A stretch of 64,000 nucleotides of DNA. It comes from Methylacidimicrobium sp. AP8. GTDB taxonomy: Bacteria; Verrucomicrobiota; Verrucomicrobiia; Methylacidiphilales; Methylacidiphilaceae. The notes beneath the pieces are model-generated. The model was not told the origin of the DNA. It saw only the letters and a list, made by a program, of their open reading frames with translations, and did no database searches. How positions within the stretch are numbered: the first letter of the stretch is position 1; every line of letters starts with the position of its first letter. Shown one piece after another: positions 33,339-41,573 of this stretch. The stretch covers positions 496,001 to 560,000 of the forward strand of contig NZ_LR797830.1 of assembly GCF_903064525.1 (NCBI RefSeq), written 5' to 3'. A program made the position numbers and the translations under genes.

Positions 33339-34959
33339 GCTCCCGGTTTTCACGTACCAGACCCGTGTGAGGCTCACACCCGAGCAGTCGGCGTCGCTTG
33401 ATGTCTATGCGGAACTCTACGGGCGGGCGCAGCGGAGCCTCTTTGCCAAGATGCGGGCGGGCGCATCCATGAACGAGCTCAAGCGGTCGTTCCTGCGCCG
33501 ATTCGGCCTCACCTCCCGGCAGTTCAACGCCATTCGGGTCGAGCTTGAGGGCAAGATCGCCTTGATCCGGGAAAGGCGGCCCGAGTTGATCGAGGAAGCC
33601 AAATGGCGGATCAAGAGAGCGGAAGAGGCGATCGGTCGACTGGAGAAGAAGCATCCGGGATCGAATGTCTTACACCAGAAAAAGCGGCGGCTTGCCGTCC
33701 TGCGGGCGAAGCTCGATGCGCTTCTGGCCGATCAGGAGTCCGGCCGGGTCCGGCTCTGTTTCGGTTCCCGCCGCCTCTTCCGCAAGCAGTTTGCCCTGGA
33801 AGAGAACGGATACGCCAGCCACGCCGATTGGAAGAAGGATTGGCAGGCGGAACGGAGCAGCCAGTTCTTTCTGCTCGGATCGAAGGACGAGGCCTCGGGC
33901 AACCAGTCCTGCCAAGCCACGGTCGCTCCGGACGGCGGCCTGCGGCTACGGTTGCGGCTGCCGGACGGATTGGGAAGCACGAGCAAACACCTGGTGCTCG
34001 AGGGCGTGCGCTTCGCCTACGGCCAGGATGCGATCCTCCAGGCCCTCTCCGCCAGCCGGATCGTTACCGCACAAACCAAGACGGGGAAGCTCGTCCGCAA
34101 GCGGGAGGAATCCGCCGTGAGCTACCGCTTCGTGCGGGATCGGAAGGGCTGGCGGGTGTTCGTGAGCGTCGAGGCGCAACCGGTTGCCCTGGCGACACGC
34201 CGCCTTGCCGGAGCGATCGGCGTTGACATCAACCCGGATCATCTTGCCTTGGCCGAAACCGACCGCTTCGGCAACCTCGTGGAAATCCGCCGGATCGGAT
34301 TGCATCTCTATGGGAAGAGCGAGGAGCAGGCGAAAGCCAGAATCGGCGATGCGTGCCGACAGATCGCCCGGGCCTGCGCCGAATCGGGCAAGCCGCTCGT
34401 GATCGAGCGATTGGATCTTTGCAAAAGGAAGGCCGAACTCGAGTCGGTCGATCCCGTCCGGGCTCGCTCGCTCTCATCCTTCGCCTACGCCAAGACGATC
34501 TCCATGCTCAAGGCGGCTTCTTTTCGTGCTGGAGTCGAGGTGATCGAAGTCGACCCGGCCTACACTTCCGTGATTGGCGCGGTCAACCACGCGCGCCGTC
34601 ATGGCATCGGTTCTCACCAGGGCGCGGCCTACGCCATCGCCCGGAGAGGATTGGGCCTATCCGAGCGCCCGTCCGTGCGGGAGGCCGTCGTGCCGACCCG
34701 CAATGGCGGCCACGTCACCTTCGCCCTACCCGCGAGGAATCGAGCGAAGCATGTATGGTCGTTCTGGGCGGACGTTCGGAAGGGGCTCAAAGCGGCGCAT
34801 GCAGCGCATGCCCGGTCGGGAGGCCACCGCTTGCCTCCCGCGCCTCTGCTCCCGAAATCGCGGGCATTGGGCGCTACCCGGGCCTTGCCGGCGAAACCCC
34901 GGCACGCGAATCGTCGGCAACACTGTTCGGCCGACGTCATGGACGATCTTCCCTGGTAG
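33331..34959 (+). CDS. tnpB: TnpB-like RNA-guided nuclease homologue (IS607-associated)
   Basis: 542 residues. RuvC-I is GVDINPDHLALAETD near residue 292 and RuvC-II is VIERLDLCKRKAEL. The third segment is VDPAYTSVIGAVNHARRHGI then GSHQGAAYAIARRG; His sits where typical TnpB has the D of DRDxNAA, and the CxxC zinc ribbon is absent. These features match the group often annotated 'TnpB-related'. Whether it cuts DNA is unclear. The gene is complete, while its recombinase is frameshifted. The last ~60 codons overlap the structured 3' region proposed as guide RNA. Confidence 0.82.
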   Translation: MSKLPVFTYQTRVRLTPEQSASLDVYAELYGRAQRSLFAKMRAGASMNELKRSFLRRFGLTSRQFNAIRVELEGKIALIRERRPELIEEAKWRIKRAEEAIGRLEKKHPGSNVLHQKKRRLAVLRAKLDALLADQESGRVRLCFGSRRLFRKQFALEENGYASHADWKKDWQAERSSQFFLLGSKDEASGNQSCQATVAPDGGLRLRLRLPDGLGSTSKHLVLEGVRFAYGQDAILQALSASRIVTAQTKTGKLVRKREESAVSYRFVRDRKGWRVFVSVEAQPVALATRRLAGAIGVDINPDHLALAETDRFGNLVEIRRIGLHLYGKSEEQAKARIGDACRQIARACAESGKPLVIERLDLCKRKAELESVDPVRARSLSSFAYAKTISMLKAASFRAGVEVIEVDPAYTSVIGAVNHARRHGIGSHQGAAYAIARRGLGLSERPSVREAVVPTRNGGHVTFALPARNRAKHVWSFWADVRKGLKAAHAAHARSGGHRLPPAPLLPKSRALGATRALPAKPRHANRRQHCSADVMDDLPW

Positions 34960-34989
34960 GGGAACGGTTGTCTATGGTTTTAGGAACGG
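34780..34989 (+). ncRNA. Candidate omega/reRNA at IS607 right end
   Basis: In TnpB elements the guide RNA is read through the 3' part of tnpB to the right end. Here the last 210 bp contain several inverted repeats: gggaggc/gcctccc near 34820-34845, cccgaaatcgcggg near 34853, and gccggc/ccggc near 34885. They are kept in both copies, with several differences falling in loops. The guide would start after 34989. Predicted from family knowledge; boundaries are approximate. Confidence 0.4.
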
Positions 34990-35143
34990 CGTCGACCTTG
35001 ATCAGTTCGTTGTTTTGTGCGCGACTCCGCTCGAGGAACGGTCCGGCGGAAAGCCGGGAAACTCGCGATGGAAGCTTTTTTTTCCCGGAGCGCTATGCTA
35101 TCGGCGATTGCCGAAAGGGAACCCGCGCCGTTGCTTTCTCACT
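34990..35143. other. Spacer before the PpiD/SurA-like gene
   Basis: 154 bp between the IS607 right end and the chaperone start. A run of eight T (about 35078-35085) and short inverted segments are visible, but no convincing promoter or terminator. Confidence 0.3.
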
Positions 35144-36667
35144 ATGCTCAAACTTTTCCGCTCCCACTCGGGCTTGCTCGTGCTCATCCTTGCTCTAATC
35201 GGGCTTTCCTTTCTTCTGTTTTACAACGTTCCCGCTCTGAGCCGATTGCGCGGGAGGGCGGTAGGAAAGATCGCGGGAAAAGAGGTGACCCTCGAAACCT
35301 TCCGCCTCTCGCGGCAGGCGGCGGAAATGGAGCTGGCGCTTTTTTCCGGCGGCCGGGGGCCGCGCCGGGAGGGATTGGACCGGCTGCTCAATGAAATCGC
35401 CTGGGGGAGGCTGGTGTTCCTGGAGGAGGCCAAGCGGCTCCACTGCCTGGTGCCCGACGAGGCGGTGATCCAGGCGATCGAGGGGCTTCCCTTTCTCCAG
35501 AAGGACGGCAAATACAGCGAGGAGCTCTACAACCAGTTCGTCAACGGGTTTCTGGGCACGCGGGGAATCAAGGGGGAGCGGTTCGTGGAGATCGTCCGGG
35601 AGAACCTGCTCATCGATCAAGTCAAGCTCTCCCTCGTCGCCGGCATCCAGGTCGGTCCGGAAGAGGTCGATCGGCTCTACCGGTCGGAGTTCGGGCCCGC
35701 CCGGCTGACCGTGGTTCGGCTTTCCCTGGAGCAGTTCCTGCCGTCGATCACGGTGACGCCGGAGCAGCTCGATGCGGAGATGCAGCAGCATGGGTCGGAT
35801 CCCTCCCTTCGGATTCCCGAGCAGAGGAAGATCGCCTATGTCGAGTTCGCACTTTCTCCGGAAGAGAGGAAGCTCCCGGAGAAGGAACGGAAGGAAGCCG
35901 AGGAGAAGCTCTTGCAGCGGGCGGAGGATTTCGCGGTGGCGCTGAGCCGGGAGGAGGTCAAAAAGAAGGCCTTTTTCGAAAAGGCGCAACAGCTGGGGCT
36001 CACCGTCCGGGAAATCGGATCGATTTCCGAGGAACAGCCGCCGGACCTTCCCGGAGGCGACGGCCCCGCCCTTGCCGAAGCCGCCTTCGCTCTTTCGGAG
36101 GAGAATCCGATTAGTGATCCGATCCGGTCGGCGGAAGGCTTCCGGGTGGTGTTGCTCAAGGAAGTAGAGCCGAGCCGGCTGCGGCCGCCGGCGGAGGTCC
36201 GCGAGATCCTCCGCCGGAGGCTGGCCGAGCGGCTCGCTTTCGAGAAGCTTCTCGCGCAGGGAAAGGAGATGGCGCAGGGCCTCCGGAAGGAGCTTTCCGC
36301 AGGCAAGCCGTTCGCCGATCTGGTCCGGGAGCGGAAGCTTGCGGCGGAAACCTTGACACACTTCGTGCCCGCCGAGCCGCCGAAGGAGGTCAAGGACGGA
36401 GCGGAGATTGCGCTCGTGAGCCGCCTCCTCGAGCCCGGGCAACTTAGCGGGTTTGCTCCGGTTCCGGGAGGGGGCATCCTCGTCTACCTCGAGTCCCGGG
36501 AGGCTCCTGCCATGCCGGAAAGCGCGGAGCTGCGGCGGCAGATCGCCGATGGACTGCGGGAAAGCCGCGAGCAGGAATTTTTGGAAGAGTGGCTCATGGA
36601 GGAGAACCGGAAGCCGGGATACCAACTGCCCAGGAGCTTGGCGAGCCTGGGGCCGGAGGAGCCCTGA
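35144..36667 (+). CDS. PpiD/SurA-like periplasmic folding protein
   Basis: About 507 residues. A single N-terminal membrane anchor (SGLLVLILALIGLSFLLFYN) is followed by a SurA N-terminal-like domain: VGKIAGKEVTLETFR, LLNEIAWGRLVFLEEAKRL, VIQAIEGLPFLQKDGKYSEE. A parvulin-like region (residues ~250-400) is rich in Lys/Glu coiled coil and lacks clear PPIase active-site residues, as in E. coli PpiD's weak domain. It probably aids outer-membrane protein folding at the inner membrane. Starting at MLKLFRSH puts the anchor at the N terminus. The VKOR-Trx gene follows after about 100 bp. Confidence 0.75.
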   Translation: MLKLFRSHSGLLVLILALIGLSFLLFYNVPALSRLRGRAVGKIAGKEVTLETFRLSRQAAEMELALFSGGRGPRREGLDRLLNEIAWGRLVFLEEAKRLHCLVPDEAVIQAIEGLPFLQKDGKYSEELYNQFVNGFLGTRGIKGERFVEIVRENLLIDQVKLSLVAGIQVGPEEVDRLYRSEFGPARLTVVRLSLEQFLPSITVTPEQLDAEMQQHGSDPSLRIPEQRKIAYVEFALSPEERKLPEKERKEAEEKLLQRAEDFAVALSREEVKKKAFFEKAQQLGLTVREIGSISEEQPPDLPGGDGPALAEAAFALSEENPISDPIRSAEGFRVVLLKEVEPSRLRPPAEVREILRRRLAERLAFEKLLAQGKEMAQGLRKELSAGKPFADLVRERKLAAETLTHFVPAEPPKEVKDGAEIALVSRLLEPGQLSGFAPVPGGGILVYLESREAPAMPESAELRRQIADGLRESREQEFLEEWLMEENRKPGYQLPRSLASLGPEEP

Positions 36668-36764
36668 GCAGCGGCCTCGGGGCATGCTTTTCTTTTTTCC
36701 GGGAGGATATCCCCCGGTGCGGCGCGCTCCCCCGCCCGAGCATGGGGAAATTCTCGGGAAGGTT

Positions 36765-37700
36765 ATGGCAACGGCACGGCGGGAAAAGGAGAAAATGGCG
36801 GACGGAACGCGCGGGAATTCGGGGGACAGGGCGGCGGAGCGGATCTTGCGCCGGCTCTTTCTCGTGGGATCCCTAGGCGGGGCGGTGTTGACCGCGTATC
36901 TGACCGGGCTGTCCTGGTGGGGGAAGCTCCCCGCGGGTTGCCCCGCCGACGGGGGCTGCGGGACGGTCCTCACGAGCGCCTGGGCGAAGCTTTTCGGACA
37001 GCCGGTGAGCCTCTACGGGTTGGGCCTCTACGGCGCGCTCGCGACCCTCTCCCTTTCGGGTTGGACGGCCTTCCGGCGGAGCGTGGGCTTTGCCCTCCTC
37101 CTCTTCGGACTCGTGTGGAGCGGCCTCTTTGTCTATGTCTCGGTCTTTGTGCTCGGGGCGACCTGCCCCTACTGCCTCACCTCGGCGGGACTTCTTTGCC
37201 TTCTCTTCGTGTTGCTTTTGCTGACACCGGGGGAGAAACCGGCAAGACGTTCCTGGGTTCTGCTGCTGCCTGTGGTTCTGGCGGCCGCGGGGGGGTCCGC
37301 GGTCCTCTTCCACGCCGCGTCGCTCCGGAGAGACCGGGCGCTCCGGGCTGCGGCGGCGGTTCCGCAGAAGGGGGAGGATCTGGTTTGGCTGGAAGAGCTG
37401 GCCGCTCATCTAACCAAGAGCGGGGTGAAGTTCTACGGGGCTACCTGGTGCAGCCATTGCCGGCTCCAGCGCGCGCTCTTCGGAGAGGCCGAGGCGCTGC
37501 TCCCCTTCGTCGATTGCGCCCCCGAGGGACGCGGGGGCCCGATGGCCGCGCCCTGCCGGGAGATCGGTGTGCGGATCTTTCCGACCTGGACCATAGGCAA
37601 TCGCAAATACGAGGGCATCTTGACGCCGGAAACCTTGGCGGAGCTGACCGGCTTCCGTCCCCGGCCCGGCGGACGGAGGAACCCGCCGATCGGACCGTGA
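36765..37700 (+). CDS. Vitamin K epoxide reductase (VKOR)-thioredoxin fusion
   Basis: About 311 residues. A four- to five-helix VKOR domain carries a periplasmic loop Cys pair (GCPADGGCGTVLTSAW), a conserved Ser (GQPVSLYGL) and the CxxC active site (GATCPYCLTSAG). It is fused to a thioredoxin-like domain with YGATWCSHCRLQ. VKOR reoxidises DsbA-like partners with quinone, so this is a disulfide-forming enzyme. Pairing with the PpiD-like gene upstream fits envelope protein folding. The start is ATG 36765 or 36795; both have purine-rich sites. Confidence 0.85.
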   Translation: MATARREKEKMADGTRGNSGDRAAERILRRLFLVGSLGGAVLTAYLTGLSWWGKLPAGCPADGGCGTVLTSAWAKLFGQPVSLYGLGLYGALATLSLSGWTAFRRSVGFALLLFGLVWSGLFVYVSVFVLGATCPYCLTSAGLLCLLFVLLLLTPGEKPARRSWVLLLPVVLAAAGGSAVLFHAASLRRDRALRAAAAVPQKGEDLVWLEELAAHLTKSGVKFYGATWCSHCRLQRALFGEAEALLPFVDCAPEGRGGPMAAPCREIGVRIFPTWTIGNRKYEGILTPETLAELTGFRPRPGGRRNPPIGP

Positions 37701-37722
37701 GCAAGGCGGGGTAGCCTGCCGG

Positions 37723-37908
37723 CTAGCGGCCATTTCTCACAAGCTTTCTCCTACGGCTTGCAAAACGGGCTCGTCTGCTTCGCTCCCGCTTGGTTTTCCA
37801 TCCTCGCAGTATGTCTTCATACAGCTCCGGTGGAAAACCTGCGCCCGCCTCGCACCCAAGCCCATTTGCGGCGCCTCGGCTACGAAATTTGTGAGAAATG
37901 GCCGCTAG
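37723..37908. mobile_element. MITE copy 2 with CTAG target duplication
   Basis: A 178-bp element at 37727-37904 with perfect 14-bp inverted repeats (cggccatttctcac / gtgagaaatggccg) flanked on both sides by CTAG (37723-37726, 37905-37908). Almost identical to copy 1. The right CTAG contains the TAG stop of the neighbouring receptor gene, so the insertion landed exactly at the gene end. The internal ggttttcca/tggaaaacc repeat may act as a hairpin between the convergent genes. Confidence 0.88.
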
Positions 37909-40403
37909 AACTTCCAGGCGAAGGTGGCCTGGACCCAGAAGGGCAGCCCCGCGACGATGCCGCCATAGTCGTTGGTGCGATCGGGCATCGTGCCGATGGC
38001 GTAGGGAAGCCAGTAGGGCTCGTTGGTCAGATTGTAGATCCAGAGGGAGACTTCCCACTTCGGCTGGGCGTAGAAGATCCGGGCGTTGAGGAGATATTGC
38101 CAGGGGATCGCCGTCGCGTAGTTGTAGCCGAGGAACTGCTGGCTCATCACGAGCGCGCTTACGGTCGCTCCGAAGCCCGAATCGGCCTGGTAGGTGACCA
38201 TCGCGTTGATGACCTGCTGGGGCCAGCCGATGAAGGGATAGGCGCCGGGCGGGTAACTGGCGTTATTGTTGAGCGGAAGGTCGGCCCGGAGGGCGTAGGC
38301 GGTGGAGTAGGTCTGCGACATGGGTGGGCCCGAGGGCAAGCCGGACCAGTCTTCGACGCCGCGCGCAAAGAAGTAACCCGTGCGCATCCACCAGTGACGA
38401 TCGGGTTGGTAGGTGAGGTTGGCTTCGAGCCCGGTGACGGTGGCCGGGGTGGGGGAGACGTCGACGAAGTTGAAGAGGGGGATTTCCTGCGAGAAGCCGG
38501 CGAGGGAGGCGTAGAGCTTATTATGGAGGAGGCTCCACTTGAATCCTCCTTCGAAGAGCTGTTCTTGCAGGTCGAAGAGGCTATTGGGGAGGCCGGTGGG
38601 GTAGACGTTGAATCCGCCGACGGCTCCGACGTTGGCGACATACATCCAGTTGTAGCTGAAGTAGGCGGTCCACCAGGGGTAGATCTTGTAAACCGCACTC
38701 GCGTTCACCATGGGAAGCTCTTGGATGGTTTGCGCTTGCACGAAGAGTTGGGGCGGGGTTCCGGGTGGCGTCTGGCTTGAGACGAAATAGGTGGTGGCGC
38801 GGGCGCCGAAGAGGACGGAGAACTTGTCGGTGACCTGGAGATTATGCTGATAGAAGGGTGCGAGGGTCCAGTAGTTGGAATCGGTCGTTCCAGCGCTTCC
38901 GTTGAGCGGCTCGAAGTAGGCGCCGGGCTTTCCCGGAATCGGCCACTCGCCGCCTCCCGGAGCGGAGGGATTACGGATCAGGGATTGGAAGAATGCGGTC
39001 TGGGTGAGATTCCAACTCGTCGGGTTGGTGCGGAGGATGTCCCAGGCGTTGGCGCTGCCGAAGTAGAGTTCCGATTCGTAATCGAGGTTGTGCTCGAAGC
39101 CCCATTCGACTCCCGCGTCGATCTGGTGTTGGAGGAGGAGCCCGCCGAGCAGCCCGCCTTCTTGGGTTGAGCTTTCCTTCGATTGGCCGATCGGGGTGGC
39201 GAACTGGGCGAGGAGTTCGGTGCGGTTGTCGATCTCGTAATCCCCCATGGCGACTTCGGTATAGTAGGCGGCCGGAGCCACCACCGAATTGCGTCCATAG
39301 TAGGCGAAGGTGTTGTTGCGGAGCTGGAGGCTCTCGTCGATCTGGAGCCGCTGGACGAGCTGGACGAATCCCGTGTAGCCGAGTCCTTGGGATTCGGGGT
39401 TATTGGCGATCATTCTGCGGCTGATCGGCTCCAGAGGCCCCGCGTAGCTGGCGAATCCGGGATTGTTGACCGTTCCGATCTGGACTTGGGAGACGGGCAA
39501 GGAGCCGGTGTTGTAGAGGCCGTCCTCGATGAGAGAGCTGGTCGGCCGGTTCATCCACTCCATCGTCGGGGTGAAATCGTAGGTGCCGAAGTCGGAGTAG
39601 AAGTCGACCGAGTAGTTGTCGGTGGGGCGGGCGCCGAGGGCGAGGTAGACGTTCTGCTGGTCGTTGTGGACGTCGGGCTGGTAGTAGCTTCCGTTCTCGA
39701 TGCCCATGTAGCTCAAGCGATAGGCGACCTTGTGCTGCTGATCGACCGGGCCGCCGATGTCGGCGCCCCACATGTAGTTTTGGTACATGCCGGTGGTGTC
39801 CCAGACCTGGCCGCGGAAGCGGTCGAAATAGGGCTGCTTGGTGATGTAGTTGACCGTGCCGCCGGCTGCCTGCTGCTGGCCGAAGACGGCGTTGGCCGGC
39901 CCCTCGGTGATGTCCTCGGACTCAACCATGTTCCAGTTGAAGGGGGTCAGCGGCATGCCCGCTTGGAGAGCCGTGAACTGGATTCCATTGATGTAGGGCT
40001 GTGCCGCCATGCCCCGGACGGAGGGGGCGGCCATCATCCCACCGCTGTTTTCGCTGATGGCGCCTGGGATCAGGAAGGCGGTGCTCAGGGGGTCGATGTA
40101 GCCTTGGGCGGTCATGCCCGCCGAGCGCATCAGGGTCTGGTTGACCGGGGTCACCTGCCGCGGGGTGTCGAGGACCGAGAGGTCGAGCCCGTAGACCGAG
40201 GAGGTGTCGGCCGGCAGGACGTCCGATGCGGGGGGAGCCGCCGCCGTCACGGACACTTCGGGCAGCACGGCCGGCGATTGCGGGGCGGCGGCCGACGGTG
40301 CAAAGGCCGGCTCCTGTCCGCCGGCACCGGAAGGAAGCAGGAAGCAGAGAAAAAGGAGCGCCGCGAAGGGCAAGCCAGGGGAAATCCGCCGCCATGGCTT
40401 CAT
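37905..40403 (-). CDS. TonB-dependent outer membrane receptor, copy A
   Basis: 832 residues. Signal peptide (AALLFLCFLLPSGAGGQ), a Pro/Ala linker with a TonB-box-like LPEVSVTAA, a plug domain (SVRGMAAQPYINGIQFTA, ITEGPANAVFGQQQAAGGTV, NYITKQPYFDRFRG), then a 22-strand type barrel ending in an aromatic Phe (WVQATFAWKF). It is close to siderophore-type receptors. The ligand is unknown; iron chelates, copper or lanthanide chelates are all possible. About 85-90% identical to the copy at 41574-44072, with identical blocks. The stop codon TAG is part of the MITE target. The tonB gene is 174 bp upstream. Confidence 0.9.
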   Translation of the reverse strand: MKPWRRISPGLPFAALLFLCFLLPSGAGGQEPAFAPSAAAPQSPAVLPEVSVTAAAPPASDVLPADTSSVYGLDLSVLDTPRQVTPVNQTLMRSAGMTAQGYIDPLSTAFLIPGAISENSGGMMAAPSVRGMAAQPYINGIQFTALQAGMPLTPFNWNMVESEDITEGPANAVFGQQQAAGGTVNYITKQPYFDRFRGQVWDTTGMYQNYMWGADIGGPVDQQHKVAYRLSYMGIENGSYYQPDVHNDQQNVYLALGARPTDNYSVDFYSDFGTYDFTPTMEWMNRPTSSLIEDGLYNTGSLPVSQVQIGTVNNPGFASYAGPLEPISRRMIANNPESQGLGYTGFVQLVQRLQIDESLQLRNNTFAYYGRNSVVAPAAYYTEVAMGDYEIDNRTELLAQFATPIGQSKESSTQEGGLLGGLLLQHQIDAGVEWGFEHNLDYESELYFGSANAWDILRTNPTSWNLTQTAFFQSLIRNPSAPGGGEWPIPGKPGAYFEPLNGSAGTTDSNYWTLAPFYQHNLQVTDKFSVLFGARATTYFVSSQTPPGTPPQLFVQAQTIQELPMVNASAVYKIYPWWTAYFSYNWMYVANVGAVGGFNVYPTGLPNSLFDLQEQLFEGGFKWSLLHNKLYASLAGFSQEIPLFNFVDVSPTPATVTGLEANLTYQPDRHWWMRTGYFFARGVEDWSGLPSGPPMSQTYSTAYALRADLPLNNNASYPPGAYPFIGWPQQVINAMVTYQADSGFGATVSALVMSQQFLGYNYATAIPWQYLLNARIFYAQPKWEVSLWIYNLTNEPYWLPYAIGTMPDRTNDYGGIVAGLPFWVQATFAWKF

Positions 40404-40577
40404 GCGAGTGGAGAGTAGAGCAAAAAGATGAGAAGCCGCTATCGCTCCCTTGCCAATTTTTAGCGGCGGATTGCGCTAAAGGATGACCCGTCGGGAGGCG
40501 CGATGCGGCGGCCGGATCGCTCGGCAGCCCTCTTCCCTTCGGGGAAAAGATGCCTTCCTCCCCCGGTGAAGCTGCGT
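40404..40577. other. Spacer between tonB and receptor A
   Basis: 174 bp on the receptor A side of tonB. It must carry or relay the receptor A promoter. No Fur-type palindrome, riboswitch or clean -35/-10 pair was identified. Confidence 0.3.
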
Positions 40578-41234
40578 TTAGCGATCGGTCAAGTGAAAGG
40601 CGATCGGAACCACCGCATAGGAGGCGACGGGAGCTCCGCCGGCGGTCGCCGGCCGGAATCGCCAGCGGCGCACCGCCTCCAAGGCCGCCTGGTCGAGGGC
40701 AGGAAACCCCGAGCTCCGGTAGAGGGAGACGGCCTGAGGAGTGCCCAGGGGCGAGACAAAGACCTTGACCAGCACCGTCCCCTCTTCTCTCCTCCGCCGG
40801 CTCTCCTCGGGATAGGCGGGAGGGGGATTCCGCAGGTAGTCGGGGCGAGCGGAGCTGCTGCCCGCGGTCCGCTGGAAGGTGGCCGTATCCGGGCCGGCGC
40901 CCCTGAGTCCCCGGCTCGTTGCGGCCGCCGGGCGTAGCCGGGGCGGCCGCTTCGGAGCGGGCCGAGCGGCGGGTGCGGGCGGTAGCTCGGGCTTTCGCAC
41001 GATGGCGGGAGCCATCTCGTCGGGATGCGACCGGGGGAAAGCTTCGGGAGAAGGGCTCTCGATTTTCGTTTCGGCCGCGGGAGCCGCACCCTCGACAAGC
41101 TCGACGGCGACCGAGCTCCGGCCGGGGGCGACGCCGTACTCGACCTTTTGCGTTACCAGGCGGCCGGTTCTAAAAAGGAAGGCCGCATGAACCACGACCG
41201 AGAGGATCCAGCCGATCCAGCGCGCGCGATCCAT
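40578..41234 (-). CDS. tonB: Energy transducer TonB
   Basis: About 218 residues: an N-terminal anchor (DRARWIGWILSVVVHAAFLF), a Pro/Ala/Arg-rich periplasm-spanning region, and a C-terminal TonB domain with the PPAYPEESRRRREEGTVLVK and ALDQAALEAVRRWRFRPA signatures. It transmits proton-motive force from ExbB/ExbD to receptors. It lies between the two near-identical receptors on the same strand. ATG 41234 is chosen; a TTG at 41321 preceded by aggagag would add 29 residues. No exbB or exbD adjoins it; an exbB lies at 53.3 kb. Confidence 0.85.
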   Translation of the reverse strand: MDRARWIGWILSVVVHAAFLFRTGRLVTQKVEYGVAPGRSSVAVELVEGAAPAAETKIESPSPEAFPRSHPDEMAPAIVRKPELPPAPAARPAPKRPPRLRPAAATSRGLRGAGPDTATFQRTAGSSSARPDYLRNPPPAYPEESRRRREEGTVLVKVFVSPLGTPQAVSLYRSSGFPALDQAALEAVRRWRFRPATAGGAPVASYAVVPIAFHLTDR

Positions 41235-41321
41235 CGCCTTCTTCGGCCTGCGAGATCCGAAGCGTGATCCGCCCGGCCGATGCATCGGATTAGTTTTAGT
41301 CGAGCCTAAATTATGAGTCAA

Positions 41322-41573
41322 CTCTCCTGGCCGGCGGAGTAGGAGGGATGCCGACTCCGCTTTTTGCGGCCATGGGAAGAGTACGGTCCAGAACCGGCCG
41401 CCGCTGATGGCCGCTTGCCGATGGTCTGCTTTCCGTTGCGGTCTTTGCTCCCGAAGGGCGTCGAATCGGGAAGATCATGTCCCATTGCCGGTATGTGGCT
41501 GCCGGTATCCCTGTCCCGGGCAGAAGAGCTTGCTCGGACTCGGCGGCTTTGGTCCGGCCCGGCGGGCGGGGCG
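41322..41573. other. Spacer between receptor B and tonB
   Basis: 252 bp without a supported gene. Minus-strand frames give low-complexity peptides only. An AT-rich spot (about 41283-41320) just before tonB could hold its promoter. No homology to the other receptor's flank was noticed. Confidence 0.3.

Larger units (their letters stand above)
32700..34989 (+). mobile_element. IS607-type element copy 2
   Basis: Serine recombinase tnpA (frameshifted) followed by intact tnpB, overlapping as in IS607. The right end at 34989 (ctatggttttaggaacgg) is fixed by alignment with copy 1, and the sequences diverge right after GG. The left end is not resolved; it lies somewhere between about 32680 and 32765, where the AT-rich aaaaaatatatggacacata begins the tnpA leader. 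The start coordinate is approximate. Confidence 0.7.

Noticed and set aside
41322-41573. Possible cobalamin riboswitch or Fur box near the receptors
   Set aside because: Neither B12-box sequence nor a clear Fur palindrome could be found on either strand.
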